A stretch of 64,000 nt of DNA, taken from Cryptomeria japonica. Lineage: Eukaryota; Streptophyta; Pinopsida; Cupressales; Cupressaceae. Position 1 is the first letter of the stretch, and every line of letters begins with the position of its first letter. The notes under the pieces were generated by a model. That model was not told where the DNA came from, ran no database searches, and saw nothing but the letters and a program-made list of their open reading frames with translations. Below, one piece after another: positions 9,941 to 22,100 of this stretch. The stretch spans positions 210,960,997 to 211,024,996 of the forward strand of contig NC_081406.1 of NCBI RefSeq assembly GCF_030272615.1. Reading direction: 5' to 3'. The position numbers and the translations under genes are program-made.

Positions 9941-12596
9941 ATTTCACCCTAGACCCTTTGGAAGGGTCAGGAGCGATTTTCTTGACTAGGCCTTGAATAC
10001 CTCATTTTCTTCACTTCAAAATCCTCCAGAAGGCGAGCATATGCTTGTTTTGGTCTAACAAAGCCTAGGATTTCAATTTTTATCTTTTCACATGGGTAAA
10101 TTAGGTGCAAATGGGAATTTCGCTCTGGACCCTTTGGAAGGGTCAGGAGCGAAATTTCCTTTCCTGGCTAAAATTCACCTTTGCTTGATCATCAACCTTC
10201 TCTAAGGCATTCTCCAAGGTCCATTCATCTCAACCACTGACTTGGCTCAACAATATTTTGAAGGAAACACTGCATTTTGGGAATTTCGCTCTGGACCCTT
10301 TGGAAGGGTCAGGAGCGAAATTCCCCTTTCAGGTCAAATTTCCAATCTCCTTCACTTCAATTCATCAAAATTCCTTCAGTTTGAATCCACTTCTCAACTT
10401 GCTAGCATTGGTTTGATCCTCACAAGGCGAAAAAGGTCAATTTTGCTTAACAACCTAGCCAGGTACAAGACCTATCTAGAATTTCGCTCTGGACCCTTTG
10501 GAAGGGTCAGGAGCGAATTTCTCATTTGAGCTCAAAATCCACATTTTTGAAAGTGAAACATCTTTCCAAGGCACTCTAAATAGCTTCTTTCACTGTAGTC
10601 TAGGCCTGGTTTCACTCAAGTTTTGAAGGAAAAAGTGTTTTTAGGGTTTTTTGCTCTGGACCCTTTGGAAGGGTCAGGAGCGAATTTCTTTGCTTGTAGC
10701 TTATTTCTCATCATTTCAACTTCAATCCACCTCACAAGGCTAGGAAATAGTTCGCTTCTTTCATCCAATCCAAGTTTGATTTGATTCTGCAAGGCAAAAT
10801 AGGTGATTTTAGGATTTTCGCTCTGGACCCTTTGGAAGGGTCAGGAGCGAAAATCTTGTTTTAGGGCTATTTTACCGTCCTTTCAACTTCAAATTACCTC
10901 CAAGACTTAGAACATCTTGCCTCACTCCTCTCCAGGGTATAAAAACCAAAATCTTGACTTGATTTGCAAGGAAAAAGGTGATCTTAAGAATTCCGCTCTA
11001 GACCCTTTGGAAGGGTCAGGAGCGAAAATCTCATTTGGCTTCAAAATTTGCATTCTTGGCGACCAAAATCCATTCTAAGGCAATCCAAATGACTTCTCGC
11101 ACCCTTGTCCAAGCTTGGCTTTGCTCAAATTTTGGAAGAAAAGATGGTTTTTAGGATTTTCGCTTTGGACCCTTTGGAAGGGTTAGGAGCGAAAATCATT
11201 TTTAGGCACAATTCCTTCATCTTTCATGGTTTCTAGCAACTCAAAGTCACTCTTAGGGGTAGCTTCTCCTTGATTTTACCTTATCCCACACTTGATCTAG
11301 CAAAAAATTGATAGCAAAGAGAGGTTTTGAGAAAATTCGCTCTGGACCCTTTGGAAGGGTCAGGAGCGAAATTCTCATTCTTGACCAAAAATCATCATTT
11401 TTTCAACTTGAAACTTCTTTGCAAGGTAGAATTTCATCCTTCATTGCCCTAGAACAAGGTTTCAAGCCCAGGAAGGTCAAAAGGGTAGGCTTGTAAGGAA
11501 TTTCGCTCTGGACCCTTTGGAAGGGTCAGGAGCGAAATTCTCATTCTTGGCTAAAATCCTTCATTTTCAACTTTACCAAACACTCTCAAAGGCTAGATCA
11601 TGTTCATTCTCCTTCTCATCATGTCTTGGACACCAAATCTTAGTCAAACAAGGAAAGAAATGCATCTTAGGAAGATTTTCGCTCTGGACCCTTTGGAAGG
11701 GTCAGGAGCGAAAATCTTGTTTTGGGCTAGATTCTTCATTTTTTCAATTCAAAACAACCTCAAGAGGCAAAGACAAGTTATTTCTCTTCCATTCATGCCA
11801 TAAAAGACCAAGAACTTGACCTTCTTCAATGCAAAAATATTAGTTTTTAGGAATTTCGCTCTGGACCCTTTGGAAGGGTCAGGAGCGAAAATCTTATTCT
11901 AGGCTAGATTGCTCACTTTTCAAACTTCAAACCACCTCATAAGGCAAAATTAGATCATCTTCCATATTAGGAACAAGGTTTCTAGTCCATTCAAGGTAAC
12001 AAACAAGGTTCATGATGAATTTTGCTCTGGACCCTTTGGAAGGGTCAGGAGCGAAATTCTCCTTTAGGCCAAAATTTTGTTCTCCAAAATCAATCAACTC
12101 CATCTCCAGACAAAAACATATCAATTCATCCTCAAACATGCCTCAGAAACCAACACTTAGCCAAAATTGGGAGGGCAATGTGAGTTACAAAGATTTTCGC
12201 TTTGGACCCTTTGGAAGGGTCAGGAGCGAAAATCACTTTTTGAGCTTGATTTTTGACCTTTTGAACTCCAATTTTCTTTGAGAGGCAAACAAAGACCATT
12301 CTTCATGCATCCCCATCAAGATCCTGCCTTTAGCCAAGTAAAAATGAGAGCTTTCAAGAATTTCGCTCTGGACCCTTTGGAAGGGTCAGGAGCGAAATTC
12401 ATCCTCTTGGCTAGTTCCTTAACTTGGTTCATTTCATTTTCCATCAAACTTGATCAAATCAACTTCCTTCTTTCACTATCAAGACAATTCTCCATCCAAT
12501 TTGGTCTAGGCAAGGTCCAACTGGGTTTTCAGGGCCCAAGGGAGGCAAGAAAGGGAGATTTCGCTCTGGACCCTTTGGAAGAGTCGGGAGCGAAAA
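9941..12596 (-). repeat. E1 hairpin array, 16 copies at about 170-bp spacing
   Basis: Sixteen near-identical copies of a roughly 38-bp inverted repeat occur at about 9941, 10117, 10281, 10481, 10650, 10818, 10991, 11157, 11335, 11500, 11676, 11851, 12018, 12193, 12358 and 12557. Each reads TTTCGCTC-TG-GACCC-TTTGGAA-GGGTC-AG-GAGCGAAA, so the arms pair through two stems with a symmetric internal mismatch. The roughly 130 bp between copies is much less conserved than the cores. The array lies upstream of the TATA box and has no coding role. Confidence 0.9.
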
Positions 12597-13179
12597 TCTC
12601 ATCCTAGACTGGCTTTCATCATTTCAAAGCCTAAAAGCTCTTCTTCAAGGCGAAAAATGTATCAACTTTCTCAATTATGCCTCAAAAGTCAACAATCTTG
12701 ATCATTTCCTTCCAAAACTCCTTAATTCATCATCCAGTGCATTCATTCATCAATTTCTGAAATCATCACTTTCATCCCTCTCTGACCACTGACTTTGCTC
12801 AATCGACTCAGACTTGGAAGAAAATAGGACTCTAACAAGAAAACCATCAAACTAGACCTACCCTGACCTTAGACCTATTCACCCTCTTCTTCAATCTCAC
12901 CATCCTGATTCTCCTGAAAGGAAATACTTCATTAAGGCAAACTTAAGGTTCCAAGCAGACAACTAATGACCTCCCAAAACTAGGCTAGACTCAGCTTGAA
13001 AGAAACCCTAAAACGAGCTATCAGAGATTAGCCCTAATCTAGCCAGCCCAGGCAACCACTCACTCACTCAAAACCTAGCAAGCAGAGAGAAAAACTAACT
13101 AAGGGAAAGCAAAAAACCCAAGAAAAAGAGGGGGTCCCCATTCTGATGGGGCGATGTGTGAAATGGTCACAACAGGTCC

Positions 13180-15059
13180 TTGGACTAAAAGATAGGTAAG
13201 ACAACATAAAAGGTAATTACTGACACTATTTTGGATTATTCTTGTGCTAGTGCATGGGTAAGCACGTGACCATACTATTTTTCTATTCTTTTATTTCTTT
13301 TTAATTGTTGCGTGAGATCTTTGTTTATACATTCCTTGGCCTAGTAGAGCCAAAAATGTAGGGGAGTTTCCCATTCCCATCAATTGACCTAAACCATCTA
13401 CATATTGATCATGAGTTCCATTTAAATGTCCAACCTGACATTGTTCCTTGAGCTTAGTCTTTATGTGAACCTTCTAGAATTTTAAGGTATGGGTTGGAAA
13501 ACCAATAGTTTGCTCAATTGCCTTCCTTGAAGATATGGGCCCAAGAAAGTTGGCCAAAGTAGGTAGAGAGGGCTCTTCCTTCTTCAAGAAGGGAGGCAAG
13601 CTTCCAATCCTAGCAGGTCACTCCGGACAGAGCTCCAATTATAATGCGTGAATTAATAAGACCTCAAGATTTTCAATGCCCAAGGAAATCAATACTTTGA
13701 GCCCCTTGACCAGGCCAATTGGCTTAGCCCTGTTGTTGGATTAAAGACCCAACTTAATCAGGTGATTATGTACACAAGAACCCAAGGGGTGTCCAATAAA
13801 GCTACCTTGCCCCTTGGAACTAGCATTGCCACTAGTATAATAATCTTAAATACATCTATCTAAAAGATGCTGAAGCATAATTAATAATTAATTTATTATA
13901 ATGTAACTAAATTAATAATTAATTTATTATAATGTAACTAAATTAATATTATTATTAATAATCAATATAAATATAGGGTATTTAAATATTTAAATGATGT
14001 CTTTTACATTGGTGTGAGAAATTTTTAAAATATTTAAAGTACATACTAATTATAGTTTAAAAACTATATATATAAAGATAGATACTAATTATTAATTGAC
14101 ATGTAAATAGACAGAAAATTTATGTTAAGGGTATTTTGTGAACACACACCAATACAATGCACCCGTTTGCTGCCATTGTAGTTACACCTCTCAGCATGAT
14201 GAACACTCAATCAAAGTTTATTTTTTGAAACTAGATGGGGTGTTCCGTAAAATCCTCTGTTTTATTCCCTTTGTGAATGTCTCCATTGTTAGGGGTGAAA
14301 CATGCATATCTCATTAACTAACTCATCGAGAATAACATGGAAAGTTTACACCTCAAAATACTAATTTTGTCAACTATCCAGTAGTCTCGTTGCATTACAC
14401 GTGTATGATGTATTGATTCCAAAAAATAGTAAAACCATTATGTATCCTCTAACTCTACTCCTGCATGTAATGCTCAATTAATGGACTAACAACTATCCCT
14501 AAAGTGTCCGGCATAGCCATTTTATCATCTTCAGAATGTGAAGGCATGGTGATGGTGTTCACAGTTTAGATTTACTTTTTGACAGAGCAAACCATGAAAA
14601 GTAGGTTAAAAAAACTTAAAAAAAGCATGGCAGAGTAAATTCTTTGTTCATATAATGTAAAAAGAATTCTGATTTCCATTGAACTAATATTAAATATGCC
14701 TGGTGTCATTTTTATCTGTGAGCCTTCTGTGTGCCACAGTTTTATGCTGTCATTACTCTCCTATGTTAACTATTTTCAATTTTGCTAGTAATGCAAAACC
14801 TTAATGGAATAAGCAATTTTAGTTGTAATTAACTCATATTTTTTTTCCTCTCAGCAGAATTCTTGAATCTTCAACACTTGTGTCATCAACTAAGTCTACT
14901 CCCAAAGATTAGTGAAATTAAACTTCAATTTCACTTTTTCTTATTGTGTTGGTTATGTTTAGCACCATTTTTATTGAGTGTCTTTGATGTTGTATGAGCT
15001 GTTATTTTGCTGATCTATTTGGAAACTTTAGCAATTCATAAAGTTTCTTTTACTTTCAG
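13180..15059. other. spacer between E1 and the first located KASII exon
   Basis: No confident gene is seen here. The region is presumed to be upstream intron or 5' flank of KASII. It includes an AT-rich stretch (13860-14110) with a perfect two-copy 31-bp tandem duplication. The transit-peptide exon expected upstream of 15060 was not identified. Confidence 0.5.
13880..13941. repeat. 31-bp tandem duplication, AT-rich
   Basis: Two consecutive copies of a 31-bp unit containing ATTTATTATAATGTAACTA are identical over their length. Confidence 0.85.
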
Positions 15060-15265
15060 GCAAAGCTATGACTGCTTCTGTGCTACCTGTGAAGGAAGCT
15101 GCTAACAAGCAACAATCTGATACCAAACAAAGAAGGGTTGTCGTAACTGGAATGGGTGTCACAACTTGTCTTGGTCATGATCCAGATACATTCTATGACA
15201 ATCTTCTTCAAGGGAAGAGTGGTATCACTAGTATTGAAAGATTTGATTGTACAGACTTTCCAACG
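15060..15265 (+). CDS. KASII: KASII exon (first located)
   Basis: Follows TTTACTTTCAG and ends CCAACG/GTAATT. It begins with two bases of a split codon, then AAA GCT ATG, so coding sequence continues from an unlocated upstream exon. It encodes [11 protein letters not shown] and the N-terminal core up to FDCTDFPT. Confidence 0.93.
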
Positions 15266-16097
15266 GTAATTTTTGCCATTTTTATTGTAATTGGCTTATA
15301 GAAAGTTACATTGATTGAGTTGCCCAGATTTGTCTGTTCTCATGTTTAGTAGTCATTATTTGTATCGTCGAGGGCATGAACTCCACTGTGTTTTAACTAG
15401 TTATCTTTTATTTGATTTAATTGCCTTGCTGTGCGAGTCATTATTTTGTGAGTGCATGTTAGTTGTGCTTGTTTATGATGTGTAGTTTGTCTGCTCTTAA
15501 TAAGACATCTTGCATTATGTAAATTATTTTTATTTTTAAAGTAACTAGACTTTTTGTTAATATGATGTAATTGTGGATGTCTTGTGTAGAAAGCTGTGCA
15601 AGACTAGCTGTATTTTTTGATTATCTTACTCCAGTAGTTAAATGTAATTTTCCTAAGCAATTGATTGAAAAGTTCTGTCACTGTTGTGTAGAAAATAGCT
15701 GGTGAAATTAAGTCATTTTCTACAGATGGATTGGTTTCACCAAAATTTTCAAAACGGATGGATCAATTTATGCTTTACCTACTCACTGCTGGTAAAAAAG
15801 CTTTGGCGGATGGTGAAATGACTGAAGAAGTTATAAGAGAATTAGACAAGTCAATGTGTGGGGTGCTGATTGGATCAGCCATGGGCGGAATGAAGGTAAT
15901 TTGTTAAGAAATATTATTCTCTTTCAGCAAATAAAACTTGCTGACAATTCAATTGTTTCTGTTGTTCAAATATATGCAATGGGTGATCCATAAATGGCTG
16001 GATTTATACTCCAATAGATCACCAACTTACAGATATATGACACTAATTCACTCACAACACCTTCAATAATACCCTTCTATACACTAATTATGGAGTT

Positions 16098-16131
<34 letters not shown>

Positions 16132-19100
16132 TTCATATATCCAGTAAGCACAGTAGAAAGCAATAATAGATAAGAGAAGCATGAACATAATGGGACAATT
16201 GACTACAAACATACCAAGTAACATGGACAGCCCAAACTAGGTAAAATCTCCACAATAGTGAGCTCAATAACTCCTCACATCACTGTGTTTCAGTCTTTTT
16301 ATAAGTGCATGCACCAAAGGGCTTATATAGGGCTCTACTACACATACTCAAGCTTCCACACACCTACATTCCCAACACCCAAGAACACTTATTTGTTGTT
16401 ACAACTTATGCTCAAGAGTACAAACATGAAGGTTACAACACTCCAACTTTCTTACCTTTATCCTTTTTTAGTCCTTTGCCACTTGTACATGGACTCCAAC
16501 AACCTCCCAAAACCAAGAAAAGGAAGACCAAACATCCAAAAAATACAAAAAAGCCAAGTGAAATGTTTTGAACTACATCATTGTTTGTCTCAAAATGTTT
16601 TTGCCACTTCTGCCAAAATGAAATTGCAGTGACACATTCCCTTTTGCTGCTTCATCTGTGCATTTGATGTAGCATATACTATGACTATACAGTGCATTGA
16701 CTGTGGTGATTATGTAATTGCCACTTCTGGAAACCAGAGATTTTGCAACTGGAGGAAAAATGATCATTTTTGTCGCTTGCACTTTAACTTGGATTCATGC
16801 TTGCACTGTTTTCAACTAGTGCCAATACGAAACAAATTATAGTCATACCACTGATGAAACTCACCAAATCTACATTCAAAACTTTGTTCTATTGTTGAGC
16901 CTCCAGAACTTATCAACTGAACGCTAGTGAAAACTGCACCACAATGGGCTCACTGCAATGATCTGCTTTTTGGATCACTCTTCTCCATAGGGAGACTTTT
17001 GGTCCCAAAAACTACTGGAACTAAGAATGAGGAACTTTTCTTCCCTTAACCCAAATGGAGCACTTGCTCTTAACCTCTTGTGCAAAGTGCACTTGCTTTC
17101 TTTTACCAAATAATCTTGTGCATATTTATTGCTCTTTGCATGTATGAATCTCTTTTCGATACCAACGAGCTACATCATCAAACTCTAAGAAAACAAACCT
17201 TCTGCTTTCATTATTCAACCATTTTTCTTTTGAGGTACTAGCCAAAGCAATCTTGGACTTTAAAGGATGAGAGCTCAAGAGCTACTCTTTTCCATTCATG
17301 ATCAATCTATATTGGTTCTTCCTTTGGAAACAGACTGCATCTCTTTCATACAGATACAAACTCCTAAAAATTACACCACAAATGTATAAAGGAACCTGTT
17401 GACGTGTATTTTGTACACAACCAAACATAGAATAAAATACCCAAATGGTACCTTATCCTCTCTTGAGTAAAGCCTCTGAATGCTGAAGATATCGCGAAAA
17501 GGATCAATCAGGGTGACTTCAAGGTTCTTCGTTGTAGGATCTCTATGTGTGGATAAGCACCAGTGGTCGTTGTGAATGCTGTTTCTTCAAGGGGCCTTAC
17601 GTACTTTCGATCTGCAGGAACAGGATTTTCCTAAATGCTAACAGGTTCTCAAAAAATAGCAAAGATAGGGTTTTCAAGAGATGAACTCTAATCTAATCCT
17701 AAGAATGACTCAATGTAGGCTAGACTTGGTAAGATTCTACCAATTTCAGTATTGCCAATGAATTACAACTCTACTGGAATTGATGCGATCTTCAAAGGTG
17801 ATTAGTGATTTTCAAATCATCAAGAATAATAGATACTACCATAAAGATACATATCAATAGTTCAATAATGATTGAAGGTTCAAGCAATCTCAATATTTCC
17901 AGTTGACCACACAAGGCGTCCTTACAATCAGTAAGAAGCTAGTGGTTTGGAATGTGAATCTCACCAAAGATCAAGCACAACACTTAGTCCTTCCAACTTA
18001 AATACTACTTCGACTGAGAATGATTCAAGAAGATAAACAACAATGAAGATAGCCACAAGAATTGCAATAAAACACCATAACTTCAATATTTTATTGATCT
18101 CAAAGCCAAATGGACAACAATTGTTCAAAATTCTTTCTTCACTACTCAATCTTGCTACAAAATAACTTTCTTCTCTCCAAAGCTCTAACTATTATCTATC
18201 TCTCTAATATCTAATGACAAAATGAAAATGAGTGAGGGTATATATAGCATCCTCAATTACAATGAACGGCCCAGATCAAAAGAAGATCAATGGCTGAGAT
18301 TTTGACACCTAAACCCTAATTAGGGTTTGTTACAAAAAGTTCCCCTTTTAGATGAACATTATTAAATGCATAGCCAAATATTTAATTGGCACAAAAGTCG
18401 AGGAAACATAGACCAATAGGAATTAAGATGCCACATCATCCTATAACAACCTTTCTTCTAGAACCTTGTTCCCTTTCCAATGCTCTTTCTTAGCATATGC
18501 AACAAATCTGGACACAATTCCTTCAATCTCAACAATAGGAATCTCAAGAAGATTCTTCATTCGTTCTTCCAAGTGAATGACCTGGTCAAAGGCAGTGAGA
18601 AGAGCCGCTTCCCATCCAGGTTCGAGTTCTTTGATCTTCTCAATCAGGAGCATAGTAGTGAACATTAGATCCCGTTGCTCATCTGTGATGACATTCTCAT
18701 CTTTGCAAAAGATGACTTTGACTCTCTCTTCCAACTCTTGGAGATCCACATCCGTCTCAACTCCGATCCGCTTGCCAAGAATGGTACACAACACCTCAAA
18801 CACCTTATCCTGAATTGGATGGATGACGCCTTCAACTTGTCTGCATTTGGTGTTGATGTCTTCGAAAAGAACCTCTTTCATCTGGAGTAGAGTTGACCAC
18901 TGAAGTAGGTTATGAGCTTGTCCATCCATTATCTTTTCTTGTGCTAGGATCTTCCTTGGTGTTTGCCTGATTACTTGCAGAACGGGAATGATAACATCTC
19001 TAGTGTGAGCGAAAGCGGCTACAGTTATCATTAGATTGTGGACAATCTCAAGGACCAGGATAGCTCGATGGATTGTCTTCATCATTCTTGTTGCAAATTC

Positions 19101-22100
19101 AACAGCTACCGTGTGGGATTTATCAATCCAAGAACTCATAAGCTGAACCAAGCTCTTGACCCTTTCTGCTTCGCCAACTGATTCAAGAGGAAGTGCTTGC
19201 ACAGGAGATACTGCTGGATCCTGACATCTCAAGGGCTGATTGAGATGACTAAAGTAGCCTCTCCAAGCACCGAATTCCCTCTCAAGCTTCTTATTCTTTT
19301 CCATTTCTTCCTTAAGTTTGCCCTGAAGTGCTTCAAATGAATCGGTTGCCTCATCCATTGCCTGTTCAGTAGTGAGTGGACCAAGCTCAAATGTTTCTAC
19401 GTCATACTCATCTGCAAGGATTTCATCTTCATACTTGTCCACCACTGGTGTAGCTATCTGCAATTTCCTGGATCCTGTCTCATCCCTTATCACCTTGGAC
19501 ATCTTTGTGGCCTTCTTCTTCTCCGTTACTTCTTGAGAATTTCCTATAAGGCTCTCTAAGTCAATTACATCCTCGTCTTCTTCAATCACAATCACCCTTG
19601 TCAGTCTCTCTTTCAACCAATCTGGAATGGCGGATCTTGTCTCTCTCACTTGTATTTCTTTAGGTAGTGGTTCATCTTCTCGGAGAGGAGATGTCGCCTC
19701 ATCATCATTCTTATCTTCATGTAGCTCATTAATTTGGGGAGACTGACTTGATGAATGTGGAGGTGTCTGTCCTTTCTCTGGCCTATCATTTTGCACCATG
19801 GATTCCATAGATTCATCAACCTCAGGTACTATCTTCTCTTGACCTTCAGCTTGACTTGCCTTCTTTCCATGTCGAGAAGATGTGCTTGATGGGCGATCTC
19901 GATTGGCCTCTTGCTTCCTCTTGGAAGATTCCCTTTTCTCAGGTCTTTCTTTCCTCTTTGCACCTCTAGGATGAGAAGTGTCCTCACTCACGCTAGCTTC
20001 TCCTTCTTCCGGCCTTGCCTCCAAAGTAAAAGTCATTGATACATTCTGTTCTCTCAACTTCTGATGTTGTACATCCACCCATCTGCGAGTACATGATAAA
20101 ACAGGAGCCATCAAAGCTCTCAAGTCGAAAACCTCGGGTTCATTCTAATCTATCTTCACTGCTTTGTCTTCTTTGTCATAGGATGACTGGAGATGTCTGC
20201 CATTGTCCTGAGCTTGATCGGCTACTCTGTAAACTTTGCATTTCCTGATGAAATCTAAAGGTAATCTGGAATGCATCTTTCTTTTCACTTCTAAATCACT
20301 TGAGAGATTCATCCAAAAGTCTTCTACCTGAAACTCATGTCCGTACTTCCTAGCAACTGTTTCCTCCATATAACCATAAGGATCAAAATTCTCCAGCGGG
20401 GCAAAGAAGGTGAATGAATACAAGGCTAATTCCTTCTCTGCATCCTCCGAAGCTTGAGTATTAGGACATACCTCAATTGAATTCCCCAATATGATAGGTA
20501 CGGGAACTTCACTTCCATGCTTGTGTCTGGATACCTTTGCACAAGCTACCAACTGCCTGGTTACCTCAAGTAGCACTATCCTGTCTGTCGGATATCTCGG
20601 CAACATGTAGGGAGGTGAAGGACACCCCTGAACTCTGATATATGTAAACTTTGGAAACTGGATGAACCATGCACCATACTTCTTCACAAGCTCTTGTGCA
20701 TCCAGAGATAGTCGATTGTGAATCCCGCCTTGCAATATCCTAGTGATGTTCATCGTGAAGGTATCATTGACTAACTTGTAGTCACTTCCAAGTGGATGAT
20801 GCAAATGAACATAAGAGTCACAAACTCTCACTTCTCCGGGTCCTCTTCCGATCACTCCTCTGTGAGGTAGCCCTGCATACTCGAAACTCCTGATCAAGGC
20901 ATATATGACATATGAGCTCATATGAAATGATTTGGTAGGCCTTAGTCTTCTCAACTGCACATCCAGACTATGGCTAATAATTCTGGCCCAATGAATTGTT
21001 CCTTTTCCTTGGACAATCACCTGAATGAAGAAGAACATCCACTTCTCGAAGTAGAAGGCTTGAGGAGCCCCTGTAACTTGATTGAGCAAAGTTATCAAAT
21101 CTCTGTACTCCTCCTGGAAATCAATCCTATGTGGTGTGTTGGGAATCTTGTTCAGGCGAGGACGACTTTTGAGCAACCAATTCTTATTGATGAGATTCAA
21201 GCACGTGTCGGGATCATCTTCATACATTGATCTGGCTCCTTCTAGGCTTTTGTGAATCATATCTTTATGCTTTGGAAGATGAAGAGCTTCGCTTATAGCC
21301 TCCTCTGAAAGGTAAGCTAAAGTGTTTCCTTCCTTGGATACGATCGATCTTGATTGTGAGTCATAATGGCGGGCACACTCGATCATCAGCTCATGACACT
21401 GGACTGCTGGAGGGAAACCTGCCGCTTTGATGATGCCACTTTCAATTATCTTCTTTGCAATAGGTGATGGCTTGCCAATGTAGGGGACTTCTCAAAACTT
21501 CTTCACATTGAAGTTTCCCAAGTTGGTATCTCCGATATTACTCCATTTGGACACGATCCTGGTCTCCAATTCTTCGTTCTTCTGATCTTCTTTGATGAGG
21601 GCTGGACGACTAGTGGATGCTCTTGCCTTTGGAGTCGCCATCTTGACACCTACACAACATTTCACAATTAGTAGCATATCTTGAAGAGTAGAAATATAGA
21701 GTAAAAAAGAAGATTTAAGATTTTAATTAGGAAACTTCATGATAAATCTTGAGTTATCATTTCCTAATTGACTATGCAATACTTAGATTTTTCAAAACAA
21801 ATGTTCAAAATTCAAATCTTCAACAATTGTGTTAAGATGATTTCGCCATACCTCCTCTTGAGTATTAAACTCTAAGAAATGATGCAAAAATAGATGAATT
21901 TTGCTAGGCAAAGTGTAGATCAAAGTTTTCCCTTGGATGAAATGCGCCTCCTTTAGCCTTCAAAAGAATAAACTCCACTTCCTTCTAGCCTTCAACACTT
22001 GAAAGAAATTTGCTCCAAGCAAACCAGATTTCGCATCTCCAATTAGCTCTCCAAATTCGCACTTAAGGCAATGGTTGAATGATTTGAAATGTGAAACGAA

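Larger units (their letters stand above)
4561..13174 (-). mobile_element. E1: giant solo LTR (8.6 kb) with an intact internal gene
   Basis: The element is bounded by a perfect 5-bp target duplication, GGTCC at 4556-4560 and 13175-13179. Its termini are (C)GTTGATGTG...GTCACAACA; the first base is apparently T changed to C, so the ancestral ends are TGTTG...CAACA. The left end, reverse-complemented, matches the 3' end of the E3 LTR, and the right end matches the heads of E0 and E2, so E1 is a single LTR. No gag, pol or second LTR is present, which makes it a solo LTR from LTR-LTR recombination. On the minus strand it contains a head palindrome, a 16-copy hairpin array, a TATA box, a putative 5'UTR intron, a 1,068-codon ORF and about 1.1 kb of 3' sequence. 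Confidence 0.85.

Noticed and set aside
9941-12596. Regularly spaced palindromic repeats resembling a CRISPR array
   Set aside because: Spacers are about 130 bp and mutually related, the context is a plant LTR, and no cas genes exist.
10242-12607. Several plus-strand ORFs (FRSGPFGRVRSE-type repeats) across the E1 array
   Set aside because: They read through the repeated hairpin on the strand opposite to the LTR gene, in changing frames; artefacts of the repeat.
14855-14911. Ser/Thr-rich segment after TCTCAG as the KASII transit-peptide exon
   Set aside because: It reaches a stop before any suitable donor and cannot join the phase of the exon at 15060.
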